Virus record (IMG/VR): IMGVR_UViG_3300046170_000097
Span: 1 to 30,192 of that record
Direction: 5' to 3' (one strand)
DNA from: a virus
DNA length: 30,192 bases
Position 1 is the stretch's first letter. Each line of letters begins with the position of its first letter. Shown in pieces: positions 8,781 to 14,161 of the stretch. Below the pieces are notes generated by a model. The model made no database searches and was not told the DNA's origin. It saw only the letters and a list, made by a program, of their open reading frames with translations. The translations under genes were made by a program, and so were the position numbers.

Positions 8781-8972
8781 GTTACTTATAAGTAGTATCC
8801 GTGGCTACGGTCAAAAACGTAGACGCGGAACGCCACTGAGCGATATAAAAATATATATGATATCGTATCTTACCGTATAAGGAGGTCTTGGGGATACTAT
8901 ATTCTTTTCTCAAATTTAGTACAATACAGATATATACAGATGTCTACGTCCGCATTTGGGGATGCTACCGTA
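8781..8972. other. Non-coding stretch with nested inverted repeats
   Basis: No convincing gene lies in 8681-9400. Inside it, TACTTATAAGTA (8783-8794) is palindromic. TAGTATCC (8793-8800) pairs with GGATACTA (8892-8899). GTGGC (8801-8805) pairs with GCCAC (8832-8836), enclosing TACG/CGTA (8806-8809, 8818-8821). ACGTAGAC (8817-8824) pairs with GTCTACGT (8942-8949). TACGGT at 8806 has partners ACCGTA at 8872 and 8967. Several foldings compete, so this may be a structured RNA, a replication site or a packaging site. The function is unknown. Confidence 0.4.
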
Positions 8973-9110
8973 AACATCCATTTAGCAGTCGGCTTAAGCC
9001 ATTTCTATTTAGGTTGATTTGGTTAAAGGTGGGTACTTACCCCTGGCATCATTCATTTTACGTTAATACAACTTTATTCCGAAATATCCAAATATTTCTG
9101 TACTTATTTA

Positions 9111-9143
9111 TTGGCTTTATTTAAAAAGATATTCGTATCTTTG
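9111..9143 (+). promoter_or_regulatory. Possible plus-strand promoter (Bacteroidota type)
   Basis: TATCTTTG at 9136-9143 fits the TAnnTTTG -7 element. TTG lies at 9112-9114, about 21 bases upstream, near the long end of the usual spacing. It would drive transcription to the right into a gene-free region. It is the only credible plus-strand promoter I found. Confidence 0.35.
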
Positions 9144-9148
9144 CCGGT

Positions 9149-9362
9149 TTTTTCTCTGTTATAGATAAAATTGATAGGAAAGGAGAGGCGGCATAAACCC
9201 AAACAATACCTATTTTTGATTCTCAGCTACTTATATTTTTTTACGGCCATAAAAAAAGCCCCAATAAAGGGGCTAATGCGTGTCAAACATCCTTTCTGCT
9301 GCTTGCCGATTAGCAAGTTTCAACCATTCGTGATGGCCTTAGTGGGAAACACACTATTTTTG
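9149..9362 (+). ncRNA. Candidate plus-strand non-coding RNA
   Basis: Downstream of the plus-strand promoter lies a run of local hairpins: AGCCCC/GGGGCT (9257-9274), CTTGC/GCAAG (9302-9317), CCAT/ATGG (about 9324-9336) and TAGTG/CACTA (9340-9356). The last is followed by TTTT, as in a weak terminator. An open frame that crosses this DNA starts only with TTG and runs through the strong hairpin, so coding is unlikely. A small RNA of about 210 nt is possible. The evidence is structural only. Confidence 0.3.
9250..9274 (-). terminator. Intrinsic terminator after the accessory gene cluster
   Basis: On the minus strand AGCCCC-TTTATT-GGGGCT is followed by seven T residues, a six-bp stem with four G:C pairs and a proper T-tract. 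It lies about 135 bp past the last gene of the accessory cluster (9409-9561), whose transcript it would end. Read on the plus strand it has no T-tract. Confidence 0.75.
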
Positions 9363-9408
9363 TATTGTATTGCCTGTTTTGTGATCGATTGTTATATTTT
9401 TGGCTTTA

Positions 9409-9561
9409 TTAGTCTGGTATTGTCACCAGGCCGGTGCCTATTTTAATTTGACCGATAACGTTGCAAATCGCATCTTGATCATCCAGGCGTAAGCCGCCCT
9501 TACTTAATTTATCAACGAGTGCGTCGTGTATTAACTTCTGGTTTTTTGTTAGCTCGTGCAT
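9409..9561 (-). CDS. 50-residue protein of unknown function
   Basis: I chose the ATG at 9561 (MHELTKNQKLIHDALVDKLS...). It has an A/T-rich leader of the type used by Bacteroidota and follows the previous stop by 10 bp; the longer frame upstream overlaps another gene. The product looks like two helices with a Gly-rich turn (KGGLRLDDQDAICNVIGQI), possibly a small helical DNA-binding or regulatory protein, but no family is recognised. It is the last gene of the transcription unit from the promoter near 9816-9848. Confidence 0.5.
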   Translation of the reverse strand: MHELTKNQKLIHDALVDKLSKGGLRLDDQDAICNVIGQIKIGTGLVTIPD

Positions 9562-9571
9562 AATTATATTT

Positions 9572-9652
9572 TTAAAGTGATCCAATATACAGGGCAGCCA
9601 TAAAGATAAGGCCACCCAATATAAACAAAGATATATTTTTTAGTGCTTTCAT
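9572..9652 (-). CDS. 26-residue single-span membrane mini-protein
   Basis: An ATG at 9652 shares its first base with the preceding TAA (TAATG), and the ORF ends with TAA at 9572-9574. The product is MKALKNISLFILGGLIFMAA plus LYIGSL: a short basic N-terminus followed by one hydrophobic segment. It follows directly on a 44-residue membrane protein, so the two are probably made together. The function is unknown; a holin-like or host-membrane role is possible. Confidence 0.5.
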   Translation of the reverse strand: MKALKNISLFILGGLIFMAALYIGSL

Positions 9653-9786
9653 TATCCTAAGATTCCAAATGTAGCATTATCAAAAGAACCAGACAATAAA
9701 GCAAAGATAGCCCAAACAATGCCGGATGCTGCTAATACTGTTAAACTGAAAGTTACTAATTTAAGTGTAAAATTTAAAAGTCTCAT
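9652..9786 (-). CDS. 44-residue membrane protein of unknown function
   Basis: The ATG at 9786 is preferred over a longer frame because it sits about 25 bp downstream of the predicted transcription start and behind an A-rich leader. The product has a basic amphipathic start (MRLLNFTLKL) and one long hydrophobic stretch (VTFSLTVLAASGIVWAIFAL), suggesting a single inner-membrane span. It is the first gene of a three-gene unit with the 26- and 50-residue proteins. No family is recognised. Confidence 0.5.
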   Translation of the reverse strand: MRLLNFTLKLVTFSLTVLAASGIVWAIFALLSGSFDNATFGILG

Positions 9787-9815
9787 AATTGTATTATTTT
9801 TGTTTTTGTATACTA

Positions 9816-9843
9816 CAAATGTAAGCAATTTAATACTGCCCAA
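9816..9843 (-). promoter_or_regulatory. Promoter P1 of the accessory cluster
   Basis: Read on the minus strand, TTG (9843-9841), a 17-bp spacer and TACATTTG (9823-9816) match the Bacteroidota primary-sigma promoter. The TTG abuts the first of the 11-bp spaced GTTA elements. The same layout recurs at 11201-11228 and 12679-12706. It would drive the 44-, 26- and 50-residue genes. Confidence 0.7.
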
Positions 9844-9885
9844 TGTTAAGCCAATGTTAAGAAATTGTTACCAAATTGTTAAGGG
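9841..9885 (-). repeat. Four 11-bp spaced GTTA elements upstream of P1
   Basis: Plus-strand GTTA begins at 9845, 9856, 9867 and 9878, an exact 11-bp period, in the context AATGTTAAG or ATTGTTA. One element per helical turn on the same face suggests cooperative binding of a regulator immediately upstream of the -33 element. Confidence 0.65.
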
Positions 9886-9903
9886 CCTCAGCTGAGAAAA
9901 TAT

Positions 9904-10101
9904 TTATTTTATGGTTTTATATTTTTTGTCCAATCTTGCGGCGCAATACTCTAAAAGTATTGACCGCATACCATTAGCACCGCAGTCTAATATATAGTAT
10001 ATCTCTTGTTCTAATATATATCTATCTTTGATGCTTGCAAGCTCAGAGGCTAATTTAATAAGGTCGTTATCCGTTACTTTGTCTATATTTTCGTATGTCA
10101 T
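9904..10101 (-). CDS. 65-residue protein of unknown function
   Basis: It starts at an ATG at 10101 behind an A/T-rich leader, 11 bp after the stop of the Gp88-like gene. The sequence MTYENIDKVTDNDLIKLASE is followed by helical, charged residues and LDCGANGMRSILLEYCAARL. It has no membrane segment and no motif I recognise. It is the last gene of the unit that starts at promoter P2. Confidence 0.55.
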   Translation of the reverse strand: MTYENIDKVTDNDLIKLASELASIKDRYILEQEIYYILDCGANGMRSILLEYCAARLDKKYKTIK

Positions 10102-10112
10102 TATATTTATTT

Positions 10113-10865
10113 TTAAATTATTGTGAAACCTGTTAAATCTTTGCGTGCAGCACCTTTGGCCTTAAGGCCTAATATAACCCCGTTATATTTTAGCATTTGC
10201 AAGTCACTTTTGTCACCGTCGACAATTTCAACCCCGCGCCAGGTATCCGGCAGCTCATTAAAAACTGCCGCAACATTAACACCGTGCTTTATAGCCAGCT
10301 CAGTTTTCACGGCGTTATCTTCGGCACGTGAAAAAGTGACCGTATAATTTGGGTGACCTTTGTATCGGATGGCCTTTTGTATGTTCTTTGTATAGTCATA
10401 AAATACGGCGTGCGGCTGCAGTGTCTCAATATCCAGAAACCCGTACTTTTTTAACATATATATAAAGTCAACGTCGCTAGTCCCGTTTAAACGATATGCA
10501 ACCCGATACCCGCCCCGCTTAGCCTTTGCGGTCTCTTGTGCAATTTCGTCCGCTAATTTATTTAGGAAGGCTAATTTATTTTTGACGAATAATTCTGTTT
10601 TATTTACTCTTGCTTTTATTACATTACTAAACGCCCCGCGCCCCGCCGACACTAAGCAGGCTGCCGCGCAACCTTTGGAGGCGTGCGGGCATAAATTGCG
10701 GCCTTCGCTATTTTGGTTATATGGCATAAGATACAATATAAAAGTTTTTATTTCATTCTTTGCCGTCTTCGCATTTGTACTTCCTGGTGAAAGTAGTTTC
10801 TTTGGCATATTAGGCACGGCCATCGAAACCGCGTCCCAAACATTATTATTGAAAGTAGTTGTCAT
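10113..10865 (-). CDS. Gp88-family phage protein
   Basis: This 250-residue protein has the hallmark Cys cluster of the phage 'gene product 88' family: C59-P-H-A-S-K-G-C66-A-A-A-C70, followed by LVSAGRGAF. It also has YRLNGTSDVDF and, near the end, GVNVAAVFNELP. Family members are widespread in phages, and their biochemical role is not settled. The Cys cluster suggests a metal or Fe-S site. By eye, the GC content here is higher than in neighbouring genes (for example around 10620-10690), which may point to separate acquisition. It is the second gene of the P2 unit. Confidence 0.75.
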   Translation of the reverse strand: MTTTFNNNVWDAVSMAVPNMPKKLLSPGSTNAKTAKNEIKTFILYLMPYNQNSEGRNLCPHASKGCAAACLVSAGRGAFSNVIKARVNKTELFVKNKLAFLNKLADEIAQETAKAKRGGYRVAYRLNGTSDVDFIYMLKKYGFLDIETLQPHAVFYDYTKNIQKAIRYKGHPNYTVTFSRAEDNAVKTELAIKHGVNVAAVFNELPDTWRGVEIVDGDKSDLQMLKYNGVILGLKAKGAARKDLTGFTII

Positions 10866-10867
10866 AA

Positions 10868-11176
10868 TTATAATACTTTAACATTTACGCCTTCGCTTGT
10901 TAATATATATTCATATTCAGCCCCGAATTCACCATCAAAAGGAATTACGCCCCATCCAGTATATTGGCTTGCGTCTAAATTAAACTCACTAGTCTTTTTT
11001 TGTGCGAATCTTAAGCACTGAGCAAATTTATAATCGGGGTCCGGCCCTCTGTTTATATTAAAGTCATTATTAAAGTCATTAAGCCAGGGGAGCATATGGT
11101 CAGGGTAGCCGTCCCAATGTTTATATATTTTGGCGTAGTTTACGCCCTCTATTTTTATTGTGCATCTTGTTGCCAT
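10868..11176 (-). CDS. Conserved phage protein of unknown function (MATRxTIKIEG family)
   Basis: The start was moved to the ATG at 11176 (102 residues) because a TAAAACTAAAAAAA leader precedes it and the family begins MATR. The longer frame would begin only about 5 bases before the promoter. The protein reads MATRCTIKIEGVNYAKIYKH, then WDGYPDHMLPWL, YKFAQCLRFA and GWGVIPFDGEFGAEYEYIL. I recognise this pattern from many phage and bacterial hypothetical proteins, but no function is known to me. It is the first gene of the P2 unit, directly ahead of the Gp88-like gene. Confidence 0.65.
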   Translation of the reverse strand: MATRCTIKIEGVNYAKIYKHWDGYPDHMLPWLNDFNNDFNINRGPDPDYKFAQCLRFAQKKTSEFNLDASQYTGWGVIPFDGEFGAEYEYILTSEGVNVKVL

Positions 11177-11200
11177 TTTTTTTAGTTTTATAATTCCCCA

Positions 11201-11228
11201 CAAACATAAGGCACCTATTGTAGCTTAA
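11201..11228 (-). promoter_or_regulatory. Promoter P2 of the accessory cluster
   Basis: On the minus strand TATGTTTG (11208-11201) fits TAnnTTTG. The element 17 bp upstream is TTA instead of TTG (11228-11226), set exactly as in P1 and P3. The first GTTA of the upstream array begins two bases further on. It would drive the genes from 11176 to 9904. Confidence 0.65.
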
Positions 11229-11277
11229 TGTTAACTTAATGTTAAGAAATATGCATCCAATGTTAAGAAATTGTAAA
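11226..11277 (-). repeat. 11-bp phased GTTA elements upstream of P2
   Basis: GTTA begins at 11230, 11241 and 11262, with a variant GTAA at 11273. The spacings are 11, 21 and 11 bp, that is one, about two and one helical turns. The context AATGTTAAGAAAT matches the arrays at 9841-9885 and 12704-12733. Confidence 0.6.
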
Positions 11278-11330
11278 CAGAAAAGCCCTACACCAATGTA
11301 GGAAATGCCCTACAGAGATGTAAGGCAAAC

Positions 11331-11404
11331 CCTACTGCGTTTAAGAATTACCCTACTGCGTTTAAGAACCTACTGCGTTTAAGAACCTACTGCGTTTAAG
11401 AATT
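11331..11404 (-). repeat. Four-copy iteron-like array with core TTAAACGCA
   Basis: The plus-strand unit TACTGCGTTTAAGAA occurs at 11333-11347, 11354-11368, 11371-11385 and 11388-11402. The starts are 21, 17 and 17 bp apart, and the last three form a clean 17-bp tandem repeat. An A/T-rich stretch (about 11403-11440) adjoins it. Direct repeats beside A/T-rich DNA are the usual form of an iteron-type replication origin or a multi-site operator. Single copies of the same motif are scattered over the genome. Confidence 0.75.
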
Positions 11405-11440
11405 ATATTTTTATTTTCTCAACCACTTAAGAAAAATTTT

Positions 11441-11725
11441 TCAAATATACATCGCATCGTAATCGTGAATCGATTCCCAATATTTTACTGCGTTCTTATA
11501 ACTTCCTGTTGATCCTGCCTTGACTTCATCACGTGAAGGAATATAATTACCATACGTATCCTTGTGGCTTTGCTTGGGCAGCATACAAGCTCCGGAGCTT
11601 AGTAACTCCATCGCTTGCCTTCCTACAGTACCTTCCAGGTGCCATACTGATCCGTTGTCTATTAGGCGTTGCATTACATCAACGCCATTCTCCTTTTGCA
11701 GTTTTCTAATCTTCTTGTAGTTCAT
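11441..11725 (-). CDS. 94-residue conserved phage protein of unknown function
   Basis: The ATG at 11725 gives MNYKKIRKLQKENGVDVMQR. An upstream TTG would add two residues. The sequence continues GSVWHLEGTVGRQAMELLSS, GACMLPK and YGNYIPSRDEVKAGSTGSY, a pattern I recognise from hypothetical proteins of Bacteroidota phages and of their hosts. It has no transmembrane segment. It overlaps the upstream 51-residue gene by 20 bp and is the last gene of the P3 unit. Confidence 0.6.
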   Translation of the reverse strand: MNYKKIRKLQKENGVDVMQRLIDNGSVWHLEGTVGRQAMELLSSGACMLPKQSHKDTYGNYIPSRDEVKAGSTGSYKNAVKYWESIHDYDAMYI

Positions 11726-11861
11726 TGTCAATTAATTTATTCAGTTCATATATCTGTTTTTCTATTAGCTTCTTAGAGCTATCTTTTGGGCTTATGCAGG
11801 AATTTATGTCTCTAAACAAATCCCTGCAGTCCTCTACCAATTTAAGTGCCTCATCATCCAT
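11706..11861 (-). CDS. 51-residue acidic helical protein, unknown function
   Basis: The ORF runs from an ATG at 11861 to a TAG at 11706-11708. The product MDDEALKLVEDCRDLFRDIN... is charged and helical, with two Cys residues (C12, C22) and an end rich in Asn, Glu and Leu. The start lies 1 bp past the previous TAA, and the 3' end overlaps the next gene by 20 bp, as expected in a compact operon. Confidence 0.5.
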   Translation of the reverse strand: MDDEALKLVEDCRDLFRDINSCISPKDSSKKLIEKQIYELNKLIDNELQED

Positions 11862-11862
11862 A

Positions 11863-12135
11863 TTATTCGATTAAAGACTTTCTGCCACGCTTGCCTTTGT
11901 AATCGCTGGCAAGCTCCTTCTTAAAGTTCACGTACTTATTTAGTTCGTGAGCCTCTTCTTGTTCTACAGCCTGCTTGGCCATTCTATATAGAGATGGAAT
12001 ATCTTCTAATAACGCTCTTGCGTCAAACTCTATATATGCAGAATCCTCAGGTTCAAATCCTATTGATTGTATATGTACAACTCCTAGAGAGGTATACAAT
12101 TCTGTTGTCTTTAATATAAATAGTTCTTTACTCAT
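11863..12135 (-). CDS. 90-residue protein of unknown function
   Basis: It starts at the ATG at 12135 (MSKELFILKTTELYTSLGVV). The first half looks beta-rich and acidic (FEPEDSAYIEFDARALLEDI). The second half is helical and ends in a basic KGKRGRKSLIE tail. No family is recognised. It overlaps the end of the preceding 38-residue ORF by 8 bp within the P3 operon. Confidence 0.5.
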   Translation of the reverse strand: MSKELFILKTTELYTSLGVVHIQSIGFEPEDSAYIEFDARALLEDIPSLYRMAKQAVEQEEAHELNKYVNFKKELASDYKGKRGRKSLIE

Positions 12136-12244
12136 CTTCTTTAGTTTTATTAATTTCCTTTTGCTTATCTGCTATTTTCTTAGCCTCAGAAGTTAGTTCG
12201 TTAACCTCCTTTAATACATCGCCAAATATATGATCTAAACCCAT
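12128..12244 (-). CDS. 38-residue charged helical mini-protein
   Basis: The ORF runs from an ATG at 12244 to a TAA at 12128-12130 (MGLDHIFGDVLKEVNELTSE, then a Lys/Glu-rich tail). Its start follows the previous TAG by 2 bp and its end overlaps the next start by 8 bp. It is probably a single amphipathic helix; the function is unknown. Confidence 0.45.
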   Translation of the reverse strand: MGLDHIFGDVLKEVNELTSEAKKIADKQKEINKTKEDE

Positions 12245-12246
12245 AA

Positions 12247-12534
12247 CTATATAAATTTAATAGTTTTACCATTTACTTTTGCTTCGATGAGCGTGTTTAA
12301 ATTAATCATCTTAAACGACTGCTGCTGCATATCGTATACGACCATCAATCCTTTTGATGCCGGATCAAAGGACATACCTTTACCCGTCACACCTTTTTTA
12401 ACTGCTCTTCTGCAGTTAATAGTTCTAATAGTACCATCCTTCTTTTCGAATGTAGCACTGAAGATTTTACCACCTTTAGTGGCCTCCTTTAGTTTATCCA
12501 CCTTTGTTTGTGGTGCTGTTAATATCCAAGTCAT
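12247..12534 (-). CDS. SH3-like beta-barrel phage protein
   Basis: The 95-residue protein contains KGGKIFSATFEKKDGTIRTI, then NCRRAVKKGVTG, LMVVYDMQQQSFKMINLNTL and a short C-terminal strand. This pattern fits a common family of small phage proteins annotated as having an SH3-like barrel. It is basic and could bind nucleic acid, but the role of the family is not known to me. Its ATG forms TAATG with the stop of the 46-residue gene before it. Confidence 0.6.
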   Translation of the reverse strand: MTWILTAPQTKVDKLKEATKGGKIFSATFEKKDGTIRTINCRRAVKKGVTGKGMSFDPASKGLMVVYDMQQQSFKMINLNTLIEAKVNGKTIKFI

Positions 12535-12674
12535 TATATAGTAATTTTAAGTGTTATACCTTTATTGTTTATTTTTACTTCTTTCGCTTCTTTGGCGAGC
12601 TTCGCTACTGTCTTAGCGTCCTGCGGATTAAAGCCCTGGGCTTTCAATACGCTTTGTAGTGTTGGTTTCTTCAT
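12534..12674 (-). CDS. 46-residue basic protein, first gene of the P3 unit, probably leaderless
   Basis: The ORF runs from an ATG at 12674 to a TAA at 12534-12536 and encodes MKKPTLQSVLKAQGFNPQDA, then AKTVAKLAKEAKEVKINNKG and ITLKITI. It looks like a short helical unit with a beta end. The ATG begins only four bases after the TAnnTTTG element of P3, so the mRNA would start at or next to the start codon. The stop is coupled to the next gene as TAATG. Confidence 0.6.
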   Translation of the reverse strand: MKKPTLQSVLKAQGFNPQDAKTVAKLAKEAKEVKINNKGITLKITI

Positions 12675-12678
12675 AGGG

Positions 12679-12706
12679 CAAATATATAAAGCCTTGGAGA
12701 ATCCAA
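12679..12706 (-). promoter_or_regulatory. Promoter P3 of the accessory cluster
   Basis: The minus strand has TTG (12706-12704), a 17-bp spacer and TATATTTG (12686-12679), four bases before the ATG at 12674. The geometry equals that of P1 and P2. It would drive the six genes down to 11441. Confidence 0.7.
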
Positions 12707-12733
12707 TGTTAAGCTAACGTTAAGAAATGGTTA
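12704..12733 (-). repeat. 11-bp phased GTTA elements upstream of P3
   Basis: Plus-strand GTTA begins at 12708, 12719 and 12730, an exact 11-bp period, in the context AATGTTAAG / AACGTTAAGAAAT. The first element starts two bases beyond the -33 TTG, as in P1. Confidence 0.65.
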
Positions 12734-12744
12734 AGGATTGCCAG

Positions 12745-12779
12745 GTGTCAAGTTTGTCACCTTTGTCAAGTTTGTCAAA
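12745..12779 (-). repeat. Four-unit 9-bp tandem repeat (ACTTGACAA on the minus strand)
   Basis: Plus-strand GTCA begins at 12747, 12756, 12765 and 12774, every 9 bp, in the context TTTGTCAAG or TTTGTCACC. It lies directly between the P3 array and two TTAAACGCA motifs. The period is not helical, so it may bind a different protein or be a simple replication-slippage product. Confidence 0.6.
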
Positions 12780-12783
12780 AACC

Positions 12784-12821
12784 CTACTGCGTTTAAGAAT
12801 TACCCTACTGCGTTTAACGAT
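12784..12821 (-). repeat. Two further TTAAACGCA motifs upstream of P3
   Basis: Plus-strand CTACTGCGTTTAAGAATTA (12784-12802) and TACTGCGTTTAACGAT (12806-12821) are spaced 21 bp apart, the same spacing as the first pair of the 11.33-kb array. Both P2 and P3 thus have the order: TTAAACGCA motifs, phased GTTA array, promoter. Confidence 0.7.
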
Positions 12822-12885
12822 AAACCCCCAATCTGAATAGCTTCTTTTACACCAGACAAAGAACAAACAAAACTAGGGGTTATCT
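12821..12885 (-). other. Possible long stem in the leader between terminase and P3
   Basis: On the minus strand GATAACCCC (12884-12876) can pair with GGGGGTTTATC (about 12829-12819) with a small bulge, enclosing about 46 bases. There is no T-tract, so it does not look like a plain terminator. An attenuator or processed 3' end of the terminase mRNA is possible. The rest of 12675-12949 contains no gene. Confidence 0.3.
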
Positions 12886-12926
12886 ACTTGGTAATGAAAA
12901 AATACAATTTTTATCTTTCGACACAA

Positions 12927-12934
12927 CAAATATA
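12927..12934 (-). promoter_or_regulatory. Weak candidate -7 element past the terminase stop
   Basis: TATATTTG on the minus strand fits the TAnnTTTG consensus and lies in gene-free DNA. No TTG is found at the expected distance, so this is only a possible promoter. Confidence 0.25.
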
Positions 12935-12949
12935 CAAAAATATTTTAAA

Positions 12950-14161
12950 CTACCTAATAGTATAAGAACCTTTTGTGCGATTTACTAAAACATATTGAGC
13001 TGCATACCTGATAGCATCAATACAGTGGTTCCATTTATCTACAGGCTTTGTCTGACCCTTAGTGGCCCATACGTAATTATTAAGCTCTTTAATCAGCTCT
13101 GTGGAGTCAGGATCAACTATTAAGTCATAGTCTTGTAGGAGTGCGATACCGGACAAGATAGACCCACTGCGTTTAACGGTCGGGGTAATGTTACATCCTT
13201 TCAATTTAATCTCCTTAATCAGCCGTGGTTCTGCAGAGTCCGACACTATGAGGTGCGGCCCCGCATAACGAATATTAAAGTCTGCTATTTGTGTAGTAGA
13301 CATTCCTGTCCTGGCATACATTACCTTTAGGAATATCCGCTTATTACCTTTGTCGATGGCCAGCTTCACAAGTGTAGTGGGGTCAACAGAGAAACCGAAA
13401 TCCTGTCCGAAGATAGTCTCATAGTTATCGTTAAATTCTCCTACTCTCCAATTGGTAAATATAACACCCTCTTGCTTTTCCATCCATCCACCAAGTATTT
13501 GGTGTGTGTACTTCTCTGGTCTACGTCTACGTATCTCTGCTATCTGATTCAGGAACGACTGCGACAGGTTATCAGTGTTATCTAAGTATGTCGTATGTAT
13601 ATATGTAATGCCTGACTTAATACCGTTGAAGCCCTCGGGAATGTCTCTGTTGGCGTAGAAACGCCCCCAGATCCAGTGTTCTTTAGTGGTTGGGTTAAGT
13701 ATCAGTATAACTCTATTGGGTTTAGTCTTGACCCTAACAGACTGATCAATCTTATCGAATGTGTCCTCGTCTATCAGCTCTTCAGCCTCATCCAGGACAA
13801 AGGTGGTTATTGCGTTTAACGATTTGAGTGATGCTGTCTGATTCCCTGAGGCTGTGCGTATCCCTTTAAACATAATCGATGAGCCTGTCTTTATGTTTGT
13901 TATCTCGTCCTTCGTTATGCGAAAGTCCTCGACAACTCCCATAAGCTCCAGCTTCTCAATGAACTCAGGAATAATCGATGAAGATGCAGATACCATCGTA
14001 TACCGTGTAAAAAGTATCTTATGTCCTTTCTCGTATGTTAGGAGCAGTAAGAATACGTTAACAGCAAAAGACTTACCAGACCCTCGACCACCTGTGGTGA
14101 TAAAGTATCTAGAGTCATTACCAAACGATTTATACTTCGGGTTCAGATTCGGTACCTTCAT
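12950..14161 (-). CDS. terL: Terminase large subunit
   Basis: This 403-residue DNA-packaging motor has a Walker A motif GGRGSGKS at residues 24-31, a Walker B motif FVLDEAEE at 121-128 and a C-terminal RNase H-like nuclease. The nuclease acidic residues are visible at D254 (GQDFGFSVD), D308 (LIVSDSAEP) and D382 (NHCIDAIRYA). The length and motif order match the PBSX/Terminase_3 group. It would pump DNA into the prohead through the portal and cut it. The gene overlaps the small-subunit candidate by 32 bp. Two TTAAACGCA motifs lie inside it (13165-13180 and 13808-13824) in different codon frames. Confidence 0.95.
   Translation of the reverse strand: MKVPNLNPKYKSFGNDSRYFITTGGRGSGKSFAVNVFLLLLTYEKGHKILFTRYTMVSASSSIIPEFIEKLELMGVVEDFRITKDEITNIKTGSSIMFKGIRTASGNQTASLKSLNAITTFVLDEAEELIDEDTFDKIDQSVRVKTKPNRVILILNPTTKEHWIWGRFYANRDIPEGFNGIKSGITYIHTTYLDNTDNLSQSFLNQIAEIRRRRPEKYTHQILGGWMEKQEGVIFTNWRVGEFNDNYETIFGQDFGFSVDPTTLVKLAIDKGNKRIFLKVMYARTGMSTTQIADFNIRYAGPHLIVSDSAEPRLIKEIKLKGCNITPTVKRSGSILSGIALLQDYDLIVDPDSTELIKELNNYVWATKGQTKPVDKWNHCIDAIRYAAQYVLVNRTKGSYTIR
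13165..13180 (-). repeat. TTAAACGCA motif inside terL
   Basis: Plus-strand CACTGCGTTTAACGGT. It is read in terL as Thr-Val-Lys-Arg-Ser-Gly, with frame ...AAA CGC AGT. Confidence 0.6.
13808..13824 (-). repeat. Second TTAAACGCA motif inside terL
   Basis: Plus-strand TATTGCGTTTAACGATT. Here terL reads it as Ser-Leu-Asn-Ala-Ile (TCG TTA AAC GCA), a different frame from the other terL copy. That argues for selection on DNA, not on a peptide. Confidence 0.6.

Noticed and set aside
8888-9124. Plus-strand open frame of 78 codons
   Set aside because: Composition is irregular (many Phe, Ile and Tyr from A/T-rich DNA), it has no promoter or A-rich ribosome site, and it lies across inverted repeats. 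Most likely chance.
9171-9446. Plus-strand open frame of 91 codons downstream of the plus promoter
   Set aside because: It begins only at TTG and its reading crosses the strong minus-strand terminator hairpin; the protein resembles nothing known. A non-coding RNA is the better idea.
9887-9896. CTCAGCTGAG palindrome between the 65-residue gene and the P1 array
   Set aside because: Only 10 bp, with no loop and no T-tract, so not a terminator; an operator role cannot be supported from one copy.
10486-10495. Palindromic CGTTTAAACG inside the Gp88-like gene
   Set aside because: It shares GTTTAA with the repeat but lacks the GCA/TGC part; it looks like a chance palindrome in coding sequence.
10582-10881. 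Plus-strand open frame of 99 codons opposite the Gp88-like gene
   Set aside because: It is the shadow of a well-supported minus-strand gene with conserved Cys motifs.
11331-11404. CRISPR-like array
   Set aside because: Units of 15-17 bp follow each other with only 2-6 bp between them, so there are no spacers, and no cas genes are present. It is an iteron-type array.
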